A stretch of 64,000 bases of DNA, from the NCBI RefSeq assembly GCF_001427875.1, contig NZ_LMHK01000002.1:284049-348048 (forward strand). The letters are read 5' to 3'. The DNA is from Devosia sp. Root685. GTDB lineage: Bacteria; Pseudomonadota; Alphaproteobacteria; Rhizobiales; Devosiaceae. This document shows positions 17,398 through 26,586 of the stretch, piece by piece. A program made the position numbers and the translations under genes. Below the pieces are notes generated by a model. That model was given only the letters and a program-made list of their open reading frames with translations, made no database searches and was not told the DNA's origin. Each line of letters starts with the position of its first letter. The first letter of the stretch is position 1.

Positions 17398-19638
17398 CTA
17401 ACCCTGCGCCCCCTCGGCCTCCTTCGCCGCCCGCGTCTCACCGCGATACGCAAACCGCTCCAGCCCGCCAATATCGGTAAACTTCGGCAGCGTCCCGAGA
17501 TCGACCTTGTTCAGCACCACCCCGACCACGTGGTCCGCCAGCTCCGGCTCGCGCTCGAACACGCCGCGCACCAGGCGCCTTGGGGTTTTGCCCCATTCGG
17601 TCACCAGCACGCTCGCATCGGTCAACGGCAACACCGATAGCGCATCGATCACCGGCCCAAGCGCGGGCAGGTCCATGATGACATAGTCGAACTGCCCCCG
17701 CGCCTCGGCCAGCAGTTTTTGCATGGCAATGCTCGACAGATCCCCGCCGCCCGCTTCCGGCGCGCTGGCCGAAAGCATGACGAGCCCGGTTTCAAGATCC
17801 GTCGTCGCGGCATTGCGCCAGTCGCCCTGCTGCGATGGCATGATCCGCGTCGGAATACCGTTCCGCCGGTCGCCAAGATCGGCATCGAGCAGCAGCACCC
17901 GCGACCCCATCGCCGTCAGCATTTCCGCAAATGACAGCGCAAAGGTCGATTTCCCCTCGTTGGGCAAGACCGAAAGCACACCGACCACCGCCGTGCCGCG
18001 ATCCGATACCGGCTGCAACACCAGCCGCGTCGATTTCAACGCCTCGGCATAGGGCGCACCCCAACGCCGCCCGACACGCGTGCCAAGCGCACCGCGCACC
18101 AGCGCCCGAATAGTCCTTTGCCTTGCCTCAGCGCTGTCACCCCGCCCGATCTGCAGCTTCGGCATATAGCCCAAAAACCGCATCCCCAGTTCGCGCCGCA
18201 CCTGTGCCCCGGTGCGGAAACCGCTCTCGCGCAACTCGTTGAGCACACCCAGCACCGCACCAAAAAAGCACCCGGCGATCACCGCGGCCGCCAGAATGAT
18301 CATCGTCCTCGGGCTCGATGGCTGCTCGGGCAACAGTGCATCGGTCACGATACGAACCGACGGAATGGGGAAACTCTGCCGCTGCACCGCCTCCTCATAA
18401 CGCGCCAGATAGCTGTTATAGAGCGTGCGCAACGCGTCCGAGCGCTGCTGCAATTCGTTGAGCCGCACCTGCTCCTGCCCGATGGCGCCGGCGCTCTGCC
18501 CCTCGGTATTGATATCGGCCCGCAGCCCCGCTTCCTGCTGCTGGGCAATGGCCAATTGCGTGCGATATTGCTGGTCGAGATTTTGCAGCAGCGCAAAAAT
18601 GCGATTGTCGAGCGCACCCTTTTCCGCCTTCAGCCGCACCAGTTGCGGATGATCGGCGCCATAGCTGGCCTCCACCTCGGCAATCCGGCTCGTCAGCGTC
18701 GCCACCTGATTGCGCAGCAGCGAAATCTCGGCCGGATCAGTCTGGGCCCCGCTTAGCAGCGCCACCGAACTGGACGCCGTCTCCGGCCCCGCCGCCACCA
18801 CGGCACCAACTTCAGCCGACAGCGCCCGCAGCCGCGCACTCTCCGCCTGCGCCTCCGCCAGCTTGGTAGACAGGCTTTCGATGCGCTGCTTGGTCAGATC
18901 GCGGTCCTGCCCCACGGAGAGCCCCGTTTCCTGCCGATACTGCTCGATGGCGACAATGGCCTGCCGCTGGCTTTCGCCAATTTCGGCCAGGCGCTGCTGC
19001 AGCCAGTCCGCCGCCGCGCCCGTCGCCTCCAGTTCGGCATTCAGCTGATCCTGCAGCAGCGCCGTGCCATAGGCCTGGGCAATCCGCTGCGCCAGTTCCG
19101 GCGTCGCCGCTTCAAAGCCAACGCGAATGAGCGAACTGCGCCCCATGCGATCAACCACCACATTGGCGCGCAACATGCCCACCACCTCATCAAGGCTCGC
19201 CTCCAGCGCCACCGGCTGCGTCCGCGGCCCAAGCCCGATCAGCGATTTCACTCGCTGGCTGAATGATGGCGGCGGATTGAGAAATTCCTGATCCGTCATC
19301 AGGTTCTCAGCCTCAGCCACGGCTTTGGCCACACGGCTCGAGCGCAAAACCTCGATTTGGTTGAGCACTTGCGCCTCAAGATCGGTGGCGCTGGTGGACG
19401 TCGCGTCCCCACTCGTCACCTGCTCGAGCTTCTTGTCGATCAGGATTTGCCCCGCCGAGAGATAGCTCCGCGGCGCCATGGCCAGGTAAAACCCGGCCAG
19501 CACCACCATCACAGCCACACAAAGCCCCAGCACCAGCGCCTGCCGCCTAATCAGCGAAAAAATCCGATCGAGATCGATGGTCTTGAGGTCCGATGGCTGC
19601 GGCGCCACCATTTCGGGATAGATGTTCTTTTCAAGCAT
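17398..19638 (-). CDS. exoP: Polysaccharide co-polymerase / BY-kinase-like, ExoP
   Basis: The 746-residue protein has an N-terminal Wzz domain with a first membrane helix (about 34-53), a long periplasmic coiled coil, a second helix (about 445-467) and a cytoplasmic BY-kinase domain. Walker A (PNEGKST, about 559-565), Walker A' (LLLDADLGDRR) and Walker B (YVIMDLP, about 650-656) are present. ExoP controls chain length and drives export with ExoF and ExoQ. The ATG at 19638 has AAGGAC upstream. The C-terminus has only one tyrosine (FAYRGE) and no tyrosine cluster, so cycling by autophosphorylation may differ from Wzc. Confidence 0.92.
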   Translation of the reverse strand: MLEKNIYPEMVAPQPSDLKTIDLDRIFSLIRRQALVLGLCVAVMVVLAGFYLAMAPRSYLSAGQILIDKKLEQVTSGDATSTSATDLEAQVLNQIEVLRSSRVAKAVAEAENLMTDQEFLNPPPSFSQRVKSLIGLGPRTQPVALEASLDEVVGMLRANVVVDRMGRSSLIRVGFEAATPELAQRIAQAYGTALLQDQLNAELEATGAAADWLQQRLAEIGESQRQAIVAIEQYRQETGLSVGQDRDLTKQRIESLSTKLAEAQAESARLRALSAEVGAVVAAGPETASSSVALLSGAQTDPAEISLLRNQVATLTSRIAEVEASYGADHPQLVRLKAEKGALDNRIFALLQNLDQQYRTQLAIAQQQEAGLRADINTEGQSAGAIGQEQVRLNELQQRSDALRTLYNSYLARYEEAVQRQSFPIPSVRIVTDALLPEQPSSPRTMIILAAAVIAGCFFGAVLGVLNELRESGFRTGAQVRRELGMRFLGYMPKLQIGRGDSAEARQRTIRALVRGALGTRVGRRWGAPYAEALKSTRLVLQPVSDRGTAVVGVLSVLPNEGKSTFALSFAEMLTAMGSRVLLLDADLGDRRNGIPTRIMPSQQGDWRNAATTDLETGLVMLSASAPEAGGGDLSSIAMQKLLAEARGQFDYVIMDLPALGPVIDALSVLPLTDASVLVTEWGKTPRRLVRGVFEREPELADHVVGVVLNKVDLGTLPKFTDIGGLERFAYRGETRAAKEAEGAQG

Positions 19639-19650
19639 TTTTTGTCCTTG

Positions 19651-19712
19651 GCGCTAGAGCGCTTTCAGGAAAAGTGGCCCCCGGTTTTCCGGTTCGAAAG
19701 CGCGGCAAAACG
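19651..19712. repeat. Nested hairpin repeat (GCGCTTTCAGGAAAAG type) between exoM and exoP
   Basis: CGCTTTC/GAAAGCG outer arms and GGAAAA/TTTTCC inner arms form a nested stem in the 80-bp gap between exoM (minus) and exoP (minus). The AGAGCGCTTTCAGGAAAAG motif is a common dispersed element in Rhizobiales genomes. It may reduce read-through from exoM into exoP. Confidence 0.6.
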
Positions 19713-19718
19713 ACTCGC

Positions 19719-20609
19719 TCAGGAAGCGGCCGGCTGGCCGTAATGTTCAGCTTGCGTGAGGCCAAGAATGCCCCCCGCCACGCCCATATGGAGCACCGCG
19801 CGCAGCCAGTTACGGCGCCGCGATACCGGCGAAAAAACCGTCAGTCCGGCCATCACACAGCAATAGGAAATCTTGGCGACAACCACCGGCAGCCGCTTGA
19901 GCCGCGCCCCGCCCAGCAGCATGCCATGGGTCTGCCCAAACCGCAGGCGGCGCTTGGTCAGCCAATCCATCGACGCCCGCGCCGCTGGCACCGGCTCTTC
20001 GACCACCGCCTCGGGCGCATAGTCGATTGTCCCGCCCAGCCCCGTCAGCCGGTAGAAAAAGTCCGTATCCTCTCCGCCCGACCGGCCCAGAGCCGTATTG
20101 AAGCGCAGCGCCCGGAACGGCGCCACCCAGCGGATCAGCACATTGCAGGTATAGCCCGTGCGGATTTCCCCGCCGACGAACACCGGCAGCGTCGAGTGAA
20201 AATCCCCCTCGACCATCCAGTCCGGCGCATCCGGCGCATAGATCGCCCGCACCGGCCCCAACACCGCCGCCGCGCCACTCGCCTGCGCCTTTTCGAGCAA
20301 AGCCCTGAGCCAGCCTTCGCTCACCACCTCGTCGTCATCGACAAAGGCAATGAAATCGCCATCCGCCGCCTCAAGGCAGGCATTGCGCGCCACGCAAATA
20401 TTAGCCGCAGGCGCATGCACATAGGTGAGCATCATGCCCATTTCCGTCCGCAGCGCTTCGACCCGCTCGCGCGCCGAAGGCACCTCGTCATTGTCAGCCA
20501 CGATCACGCGCAACTCATGCACGCCACGGTCGAGCCGCGCCACCGAGCGCAGCGTTTCGACCAGAAACGGCCGCCGGAAAGTGCAGATACAGATATCGAT
20601 CCGAGCCAT
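19719..20609 (-). CDS. exoM: Glycosyltransferase family 2, ExoM-like
   Basis: This 296-residue GT2 enzyme begins with IDICICTFRRP, has VIVADNDEVPSA, and the metal-binding DDD at 91-93 (FVDDDE). Later segments such as GDFHSTLPV, GEIRTGYTCN and SGGEDTDFF closely follow Sinorhizobium ExoM, the beta-1,4-glucosyltransferase that adds the fourth sugar of the succinoglycan unit. A hydrophobic C-terminal region suggests membrane association. GAGG precedes the ATG, 6 bp after exoA. Confidence 0.9.
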   Translation of the reverse strand: MARIDICICTFRRPFLVETLRSVARLDRGVHELRVIVADNDEVPSARERVEALRTEMGMMLTYVHAPAANICVARNACLEAADGDFIAFVDDDEVVSEGWLRALLEKAQASGAAAVLGPVRAIYAPDAPDWMVEGDFHSTLPVFVGGEIRTGYTCNVLIRWVAPFRALRFNTALGRSGGEDTDFFYRLTGLGGTIDYAPEAVVEEPVPAARASMDWLTKRRLRFGQTHGMLLGGARLKRLPVVVAKISYCCVMAGLTVFSPVSRRRNWLRAVLHMGVAGGILGLTQAEHYGQPAAS

Positions 20610-20615
20610 GTGGCC

Positions 20616-21614
20616 TCACACGGTTTCGCGCCGGAACGGGCGCTCAATGAGATGCAGCCAAAACCCCGACGACCAGGCGAAATGCATGATCATCGCGGCC
20701 CAGCCAACGAGCGGCGACAGCACCATCGGCGTGCCATATTCGGGATAATGCTTGCGCGCCGCAGCCATGCCGAGCGCGATGCACCCCACACCCCAAAGCG
20801 CCAGCGGAATGAGAAAAGCCCAGTGCCAGATCGACAGCACGGCCAGGAGCACCACCGGCAAAATCGCCAACGGCGCCATCTGCCGCAACCGTGGCCGCAT
20901 CCGATGCTTCAAAATATTGCGCGCCCTGCCCCCGCCATAGCCAAAATACTGCCGGAACAGCCCGCCCATGGTCGAGCGCGGATAATAAATCATCCCCGTC
21001 CGCTCGGTCAGCCAGATCGTGTGCCCCTTGGCCCGCAGCCGGAAATCGAGTTCCGCGTCCTCATTGGCCCGAAAACTTTCGTCATAGCCACCGACCTGCC
21101 GGAAGGCTTCCACGCGCATCAGCGCATGATGCCCATGGTCCACCGGCCCGCTACCAAGCCCCATCCGATGCGCCGAACCACCCGTTCCGATCGGCGAATT
21201 CTGCGCCGTCGCCACCGCCCGCTGAAACGCCGCGTGCCCCTTGGTCGTCATCGGCACCACGACGCTGGCGACGCCGCGCTCTTCCGCCTCGGCCACCAGC
21301 GTCCGGCAGAAATCATCGGGGTAGGTCCCATGCGCATCGATGCGAATGAGATAATCCACCCCATCGCCAAACTGGGTCACAGCGAGGTTAATCGCCGCCG
21401 ACTGTATCCGCCGCGGATTGTGCATCAAAACCACCCGCGGCGCCTCCACCGCCCGCACCAGCACAATATCCCGCGTCCCATCAGTGCTGCCGCCATCGGC
21501 CACGACGATACGCGCATCCAACGCCTCCGCCTCGGCCAGCAGCAGATCGAGCAGCGGCCCGATATGCCGGCTTTCGTTCAGCGTCGGCACGATGATCAGA
21601 ACCCGCCCGCTCAT
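20616..21614 (-). CDS. exoA: Glycosyltransferase family 2, ExoA-like
   Basis: The 332-residue product begins VLIIVPTLNESRHIGPLL, has ADGGSTDGT at about 39-47, and ends with two to three membrane helices. This matches ExoA, the beta-1,3-glucosyltransferase that adds glucose to the lipid-linked galactose, in length and layout. Start ATG at 21614 overlaps the exoL stop (ATGA, 4 bp); longer in-frame extensions lie inside exoL. Confidence 0.9.
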   Translation of the reverse strand: MSGRVLIIVPTLNESRHIGPLLDLLLAEAEALDARIVVADGGSTDGTRDIVLVRAVEAPRVVLMHNPRRIQSAAINLAVTQFGDGVDYLIRIDAHGTYPDDFCRTLVAEAEERGVASVVVPMTTKGHAAFQRAVATAQNSPIGTGGSAHRMGLGSGPVDHGHHALMRVEAFRQVGGYDESFRANEDAELDFRLRAKGHTIWLTERTGMIYYPRSTMGGLFRQYFGYGGGRARNILKHRMRPRLRQMAPLAILPVVLLAVLSIWHWAFLIPLALWGVGCIALGMAAARKHYPEYGTPMVLSPLVGWAAMIMHFAWSSGFWLHLIERPFRRETV

Positions 21615-22768
21615 GCCGCCAACTCCGTCTCTCGTTTGATTCCGGCGACACCCGCCAGCCGCGCCACCAGCGCCGCGCATTCCTCCGCCTCGCAGCGAAA
21701 TGCCCGCGTGCCCACCGCCGCAACAGCTGCAGCCCGCCCGCGCAGCCGCTCCGGCGTCATCCCGGCAAAAAGCGTTTGCAGCGTCTGCGGTTCGATATCG
21801 GGAATGACGACGCCAATCCCATGCCGCTCGACAAAGGCCGCCGTCTCGGTGCCCTTGAGCGCAATCGGGATCGCCCCATTCAGGCACCCCTCATAAATCC
21901 GGTTTGGCAGCAGCCAGGCCGAATTCTGCCCCTCTTCGAAAAAGTCCACGGCCCAGACCAGATGCACGTCCGAATAAATCTCGGGCAGATCGTCGGGATA
22001 AAGATAAGGCCCACCAAAGGACATATGCGGCGCCGCCGCCACGTCCCGGTGAAAATCCTCAAATTCCGTCAGCGCCGGCCGTCCGCCGAGGATCACCTCC
22101 AGCTTGCCGTCAAGTGCCCGCGAAACGCCTTCTAGCGCCGCGAGGGATTTGCGGCACCGCAGCGCCCCGAACCAGCCAAGCCGCACCGGGCCATCAACAC
22201 CATCCAGCGCCGGATTGCGCCCGACCACATCATGATCAGGCGCAAAAACCTTGTTCTCGAGCAGCAGCGCCGGCGGCGCCCCCTGCTCGTCAAAATAGCG
22301 CTCCAGAAAAGCCGGCGAACTGGTGATGAGAAGATTAGCCCGCCGCATCAGCCGTTGCTCCACGGCCCGCATGCCCCGCCCCAGCCGGTCCTGCCGAAGC
22401 ATCAACCGATGGATATCGAGGCATTCATAGACCAGCGCCGGCGGCTCATCCCAAAGCGACAGCAGCCCCTCGGCCACCGCCAGCATTTCGAGATTGCGCG
22501 CAATGATCACATCGGGCCGCGCCAGGACCTTGGCCCAGCGCTTGACCCCGTAGCGCGCCTTCAGCGTCGCCAGCAGCCGCTGCAACATGCGCGCGTCATG
22601 GGTAATATCGAGTTCGACCACGGTCTCGGCCGGCAGATCCGCCAGCGGCGCATCGGCGCGACGAAACCCGGCTATTTCCACCTCGGCGCCACCGAGGCGC
22701 AGCATAGCCAGCCGCCGCGCTACCGCGGGGTCGGAGAGATTGTGGACCAGGTAGAGAATTCTCGGCAA
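21611..22768 (-). CDS. exoL: Glycosyltransferase, ExoL-like
   Basis: The 385-residue cytoplasmic protein starts ILYLVHNLSDPAVARR and has a Rossmann-like C-terminal half with PNRIYEGCLNGAIPIAL, a GT-B donor-site motif. The arrangement exoL-exoA-exoM on one strand is that of the succinoglycan locus, where ExoL adds the third sugar. The start is probably TTG at 22768: GGAG lies about nine bases upstream and the nearby ATG is out of frame. Confidence 0.86.
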   Translation of the reverse strand: MPRILYLVHNLSDPAVARRLAMLRLGGAEVEIAGFRRADAPLADLPAETVVELDITHDARMLQRLLATLKARYGVKRWAKVLARPDVIIARNLEMLAVAEGLLSLWDEPPALVYECLDIHRLMLRQDRLGRGMRAVEQRLMRRANLLITSSPAFLERYFDEQGAPPALLLENKVFAPDHDVVGRNPALDGVDGPVRLGWFGALRCRKSLAALEGVSRALDGKLEVILGGRPALTEFEDFHRDVAAAPHMSFGGPYLYPDDLPEIYSDVHLVWAVDFFEEGQNSAWLLPNRIYEGCLNGAIPIALKGTETAAFVERHGIGVVIPDIEPQTLQTLFAGMTPERLRGRAAAVAAVGTRAFRCEAEECAALVARLAGVAGIKRETELAA

Positions 22769-22979
22769 ACCCGCATCTCCTATCCCAAGCTAAGTGCCCA
22801 AGTGGAGATGCTGGAAGCCATGCGGTCAACGCGACCCAGAGGGACGAAGCGCTGCACCCAGCGCATGCCCCAAAGCCGCCACAATTGAACCGCGGCACAA
22901 GCGAGCTTTACGGAGGTTTGCCTTACCAAGACCACCTTCTATCGCCGCATTTTTTCGGTTCTTCCCGCTCTTTCACGCA

Positions 22980-23005
22980 AAAATCCCCGCTCGCGCGGGG
23001 ATTTT
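22980..23005 (-). terminator. Intrinsic terminator of the phnCDEE operon
   Basis: AAAATCCCCGC and GCGGGGATTTT (11 bp) enclose the loop TCGC. On the minus strand the stem ends in a run of Ts, about 145 bp after the phnE stop. The A/T flanks on both sides would also allow bidirectional use. Confidence 0.8.
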
Positions 23006-23053
23006 CAGGTCCTATCGAAATTACAGCAGATCGCTTTTATCCCTCTCCAAGAG

Positions 23054-23100
23054 GCCTCATGGTGAGGTGCTTTGCGGAGCAAAGCCTCGAACCACGAGGT
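23054..23100. repeat. Dispersed palindromic repeat, family A copy 3
   Basis: GCCTCATGGTGAGGTGCTTTGC and its matching right half ending in CCACGAGG, a shortened copy of the element at 8062 and 16884. It lies just after the phnE stop. Confidence 0.8.
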
Positions 23101-23149
23101 CGAGCGAGTGGAGGCTTCGTGCCACGCTCATCGCCTGGCGCGCAGCGCT

Positions 23150-24493
23150 CTAATGCCCCGTACCGCCAATCAACCTCTGCCGAATGGCGGTGCTCATATT
23201 ATCGAACAAAAACACCACCAGCAGGATCAGCAGCACCATATAGGCCACCTTGTCCCAGTCCGAATTGGTGCCCATCGACTCCAGCAGCTTGAGCCCGATA
23301 CCCCCCGCCCCCACCGCGCCGATCACCGTGGCCGAGCGCGTATTGCTCTCCCAGAAATACAGCGACTGCGACACGAACACCGGCAGCACCTGCGGCACGA
23401 CGCCATAGCGGTTGACCGAGGCCGGGCTCGCGCCCACCGATTTCATGCCCTCGCGCTGCTTGTCGTCCACATTCTCCAACGCCTCGGCATAGACCTTCCC
23501 CAGCGCGCCGGTATCGGTAAAGAAAATCGCCGCAATGCCGGGGATCGGGCCGGGCCCAAAACCGCGGGTGAAAAACAGCGCCCAGATCAACATATCGACC
23601 GAGCGGATGAAGTCGAAAAACCGCTTCATCATCCAGTTGGTCGTCCGGTTCGGCGTAATCGTCCGCGCCGCAAAGAAGGCCAGCGGAAAGGCCAGCAGCG
23701 TCGCCATCAGCGTACCGACAAAGGCCATCACCAGCGTCTGGAACAGCTTTACGAGAATATCCGCATGCTGCCAGGCCTGATTGTTGAGCCACTGGTTGAG
23801 CACATATTGCGCGTTGCTCATCTCGGGATTGACCCGGTCGCCCGAAAACATCAGCCCGATTGAAGAGAACAGGTCATTCCCCCACAGCGGCGATTTCGTA
23901 TCGTAAAGAAAGTTCGCCCAGCCAAGGAACCGGCGCTGCACCGCCACCTGATTGGCGCGGATTTCCGCCTGCCCCTCAAAGCCATAATCGACAATCACCT
24001 TCTGGCGATCCTGCACAATCGCCGCCGGCACACCTTCCGGCGCCACCGCGGCATCACCCGTTATGGTCACCGGCCAGACTTCGCCATTGATATAGACGTC
24101 CACCTGCGTGGTCGAAATATCGAGCCGATCCGCCTCGCTGCCAAACGTCGCCGTCACGCTGCCATCATCATGCGGCGTCAGCCAATCAATCGTCGCACCA
24201 GCCGGATATTGCCCACGGCTCGACCATTGCGCCGTCACCGCCCCATCTTCGCCAAACCGCAGCCGCGGCTGGGCGCGCCAGCTATACCAGTCCTGCACAT
24301 AGATCGAGGCGCGATCCCATTTGCCGTTCTGCAGCGCCGGCCCGACATTGAAGAAGAACCAGCAGAAAACGAGATAGAGCGCCGCCGCCGCAATCCCGAC
24401 GATCAGCCCGTGGCGCTTGAAAAACGAGGTTTTAAAAACCTCGGGAAATTTCTGTTCGAGCCGAGCGCGCTCGGCAGCACTGATCGCTGACAT
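23150..24493 (-). CDS. phnE: Phosphonate ABC transporter permease PhnE (second copy, extended)
   Basis: The 447-residue permease ends in a standard PhnE transmembrane domain (about 218-440) with the EAA-like loop EGMKSVGASPASVNRYGVVPQ that contacts the ATPase. Unusually, one N-terminal helix (about 28-48) is followed by around 165 polar residues that should sit in the periplasm. ATG at 24493 lies 2 bp after the first phnE. The two permeases probably form a heterodimer with PhnC and PhnD for phosphonate or phosphate import. Confidence 0.9.
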   Translation of the reverse strand: MSAISAAERARLEQKFPEVFKTSFFKRHGLIVGIAAAALYLVFCWFFFNVGPALQNGKWDRASIYVQDWYSWRAQPRLRFGEDGAVTAQWSSRGQYPAGATIDWLTPHDDGSVTATFGSEADRLDISTTQVDVYINGEVWPVTITGDAAVAPEGVPAAIVQDRQKVIVDYGFEGQAEIRANQVAVQRRFLGWANFLYDTKSPLWGNDLFSSIGLMFSGDRVNPEMSNAQYVLNQWLNNQAWQHADILVKLFQTLVMAFVGTLMATLLAFPLAFFAARTITPNRTTNWMMKRFFDFIRSVDMLIWALFFTRGFGPGPIPGIAAIFFTDTGALGKVYAEALENVDDKQREGMKSVGASPASVNRYGVVPQVLPVFVSQSLYFWESNTRSATVIGAVGAGGIGLKLLESMGTNSDWDKVAYMVLLILLVVFLFDNMSTAIRQRLIGGTGH

Positions 24494-24495
24494 TT

Positions 24496-25470
24496 TCAGA
24501 CGCTCGCCTTTCCGAAATTGAGACTTGCATTGCCCACCAGCCGCCCCCGCAGCCAGCCCGAAAACTGGTCGATGGCAATGATGGTCACGAGCAGCAGGAT
24601 AATGATCGCATAGGTCTGCGCCGCATAATCGCGCCCGATCGAGAGCCGAAACACCTCGCCAATACCGCCGCCGCCCACCGCCCCGATAATGGTCGAAGCG
24701 CGCACATTGATCTCCATGCGCAACAGCCCATAGGACACGAAATTGGGCATCACCTGCGGCACGATGGCGTAGCGCACGCGCTCCAGCCAACTCGCCCCCA
24801 CCGATTTCAGCCCCTCGTCAGGCTTCATGTCGGCGTTCTCAACGACCTCGAAAAACAGTTTTCCGAGCGCCCCGACCGTATGCAGCGACACCGCCGCAAT
24901 AGCCGCAATCGGCCCGATCGACAGCACCGCCGTAAGCAGCCCCGCGATGACGATTTCCGGAAAAGCCCGCATCACTTCCATGATGCGCCGAACCACCCAC
25001 CGCACCGCCCCCGCGCCAACCAAATTGGTGGCCGCGAAGAAGCACAGGCAAAACGCAAAGGTCCCACCAATGATCGTCGAAACCACGGCGATATTCACCG
25101 TAACGATCAGCTGGTAGATGAAATTCGGGATATAGATCGTGTCGGTCAGATAGATATTGCTCGACGTATAATCGTACTTCGCCGAGCCATCGAAATAGGG
25201 CGACTCCAGCCCAAACATGGCGCGAAAGATCTCAAGGGGATCGCGCGGCATGAAATTCTTGATGAAGTCGAACATATAGGGAAGCCGTTCGAAGAACTTC
25301 CCCGAATTGGCCGAATTGGCATAGGACATCGCCGCCAACAGCGCGACCAGCACCCCGGCCACGACAAGGATCGTATAAACCCGCCGCGTCATAACCTGAC
25401 TGCGATAATGCTGCAGCAGCGTCGCGCCCGCCGGCGAAAGTCCAGTCGAACTATGAGTGGTATCGGCCAT
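24496..25470 (-). CDS. phnE: Phosphonate ABC transporter permease PhnE (first copy)
   Basis: The 324-residue membrane protein has about six helices and the PhnE coupling loop DEGLKSVGASWLERVRYAIVPQ. It forms the membrane channel with the second PhnE and receives phosphonate from PhnD. It follows phnD in the operon across a 154-bp gap that holds a family B repeat. Confidence 0.92.
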   Translation of the reverse strand: MADTTHSSTGLSPAGATLLQHYRSQVMTRRVYTILVVAGVLVALLAAMSYANSANSGKFFERLPYMFDFIKNFMPRDPLEIFRAMFGLESPYFDGSAKYDYTSSNIYLTDTIYIPNFIYQLIVTVNIAVVSTIIGGTFAFCLCFFAATNLVGAGAVRWVVRRIMEVMRAFPEIVIAGLLTAVLSIGPIAAIAAVSLHTVGALGKLFFEVVENADMKPDEGLKSVGASWLERVRYAIVPQVMPNFVSYGLLRMEINVRASTIIGAVGGGGIGEVFRLSIGRDYAAQTYAIIILLLVTIIAIDQFSGWLRGRLVGNASLNFGKASV

Positions 25471-25496
25471 GGGCAGGAGCTTTCCAAACTCTCGAT

Positions 25497-25565
25497 GTCA
25501 CCCCGGCGAAGGCCGGGGCCCATCCTGAGATCTCAAGATGGATCCCGGCTCAAGGCCGGGATGAC
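25497..25565. repeat. Dispersed palindromic repeat, family B copy 1
   Basis: GTCACCCCGGCGAAGGCCGGGG pairs within itself and the element closes with CCGGGATGAC; the middle holds GAGATCTCAAGATGGATCC. Copies lie at 39909 (truncated), 41153 and 42344. This copy separates phnD from phnE. Confidence 0.85.
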
Positions 25566-25624
25566 ACCGAGTGAGGGAATGGGGAGGCGACGACGCCGAA
25601 GCATCGCCACCAGGGAACAGAAGA

Positions 25625-26533
25625 TTAACCGCCGATCACCGACTTACGCGCGTCGATGATGGTCTGATAAAGCGGCTGACCAGCATCGACGAAGTTGGTA
25701 TAGCCACCAGCGGTGAACGCGTCGAAGCAGTCGAAATCGGCTTCCGGCAGGCCCTTGAAGAAGGCGGTGACCTTGGCCTTCATGTCGGCGCCGAGCTTGT
25801 TGGAAACCATCAGCGGGCCGTTCGGGATGATCGGCGACTGCCAGACTTCAACCAGGTCGTCCATATCGAGGAGACCCTTATCGACCATGATGCGCAGGTT
25901 CCCCGAAGTATAACCTTCCGAGAATTCGCCCTGGCCCGAACCAAAGGTGGTGCCAACATCCCAGGTGCCATCGAGAACGCCGAGCACGAGGTTTTCGTGG
26001 CCGCCGCCAAAGCCGGTTTCGCTGTAGAATTCAGCGATCGGCATGCCGAGATCGGCCGGCAGGGCAACGTTGGGGATCAGGAAGCCCGAGGTGGAATCGG
26101 GATCGGCAAAGCCAAGCTTCTTGCCCTTGGTCGAAGCGAGATCGGTGATCCCACTGTCAGCGCGCGCCACCATGATCGTGTGGTAGCCGGTCGAACCATC
26201 GGCCTGCTGGGTCGTCAGCACCGGGTCAACGGCTTCCGGATCCTGCAGGTAGATCGCGGCATAGGACGAAGCGCCCATGATGGCGATATCGATAGTGCCG
26301 CCAAGCAGGCCCTGGATGATGCCGTTATAGTCGGGCGAGGGGAAGAACTGGACTTCCGAAACGCCGGTTGCAGCCTTCAGCGGCTCGGCAACGCATTCCG
26401 AACGGCGCAGCTGATCGGCTTCGTTTTCGCCGCCATCAAGACCGATGCGCAGAACAGTCACGTCCTGGGCAAAGGCAGCGGTCGACATCGAGAGGGCCAC
26501 GGAGGCCAGGAGCAGTTTCGAAAACGCGGACAC
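25625..26533 (-). CDS. phnD: Phosphonate-binding periplasmic protein PhnD
   Basis: The 302-residue product starts at a GTG (26533) with AAAGGAG eight bases upstream, giving a clean signal peptide ending at AAFAQ. The mature part has the PhnD features ADLxxDxxSTSGF-like segment (GFADPDSTSGFLIP) and a periplasmic-binding type II fold. It captures phosphonates for the PhnC-PhnE-PhnE importer. A start further upstream would bury the signal peptide. Confidence 0.93.
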   Translation of the reverse strand: MSAFSKLLLASVALSMSTAAFAQDVTVLRIGLDGGENEADQLRRSECVAEPLKAATGVSEVQFFPSPDYNGIIQGLLGGTIDIAIMGASSYAAIYLQDPEAVDPVLTTQQADGSTGYHTIMVARADSGITDLASTKGKKLGFADPDSTSGFLIPNVALPADLGMPIAEFYSETGFGGGHENLVLGVLDGTWDVGTTFGSGQGEFSEGYTSGNLRIMVDKGLLDMDDLVEVWQSPIIPNGPLMVSNKLGADMKAKVTAFFKGLPEADFDCFDAFTAGGYTNFVDAGQPLYQTIIDARKSVIGG

Positions 26534-26586
26534 GGGAAGTCTCCTTTGGTGACGCGGGATGGGTCTACGGCCTGAAACCGTTGGAC

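Larger units (their letters stand above)
22769..23149. other. Intergenic gap between phnE and exoL
   Basis: The 381 bp contain the exoL promoter region, a strong terminator-type hairpin (22980-23005) and a family A repeat (23054-23100). No gene seen. Confidence 0.6.

Noticed and set aside
19593..21896. 767-residue open frame antisense to exoM and exoA
   Set aside because: Spans several genuine genes, rich in Arg, His and Pro, no recognisable motif; the opposite strand encodes clear glycosyltransferases.
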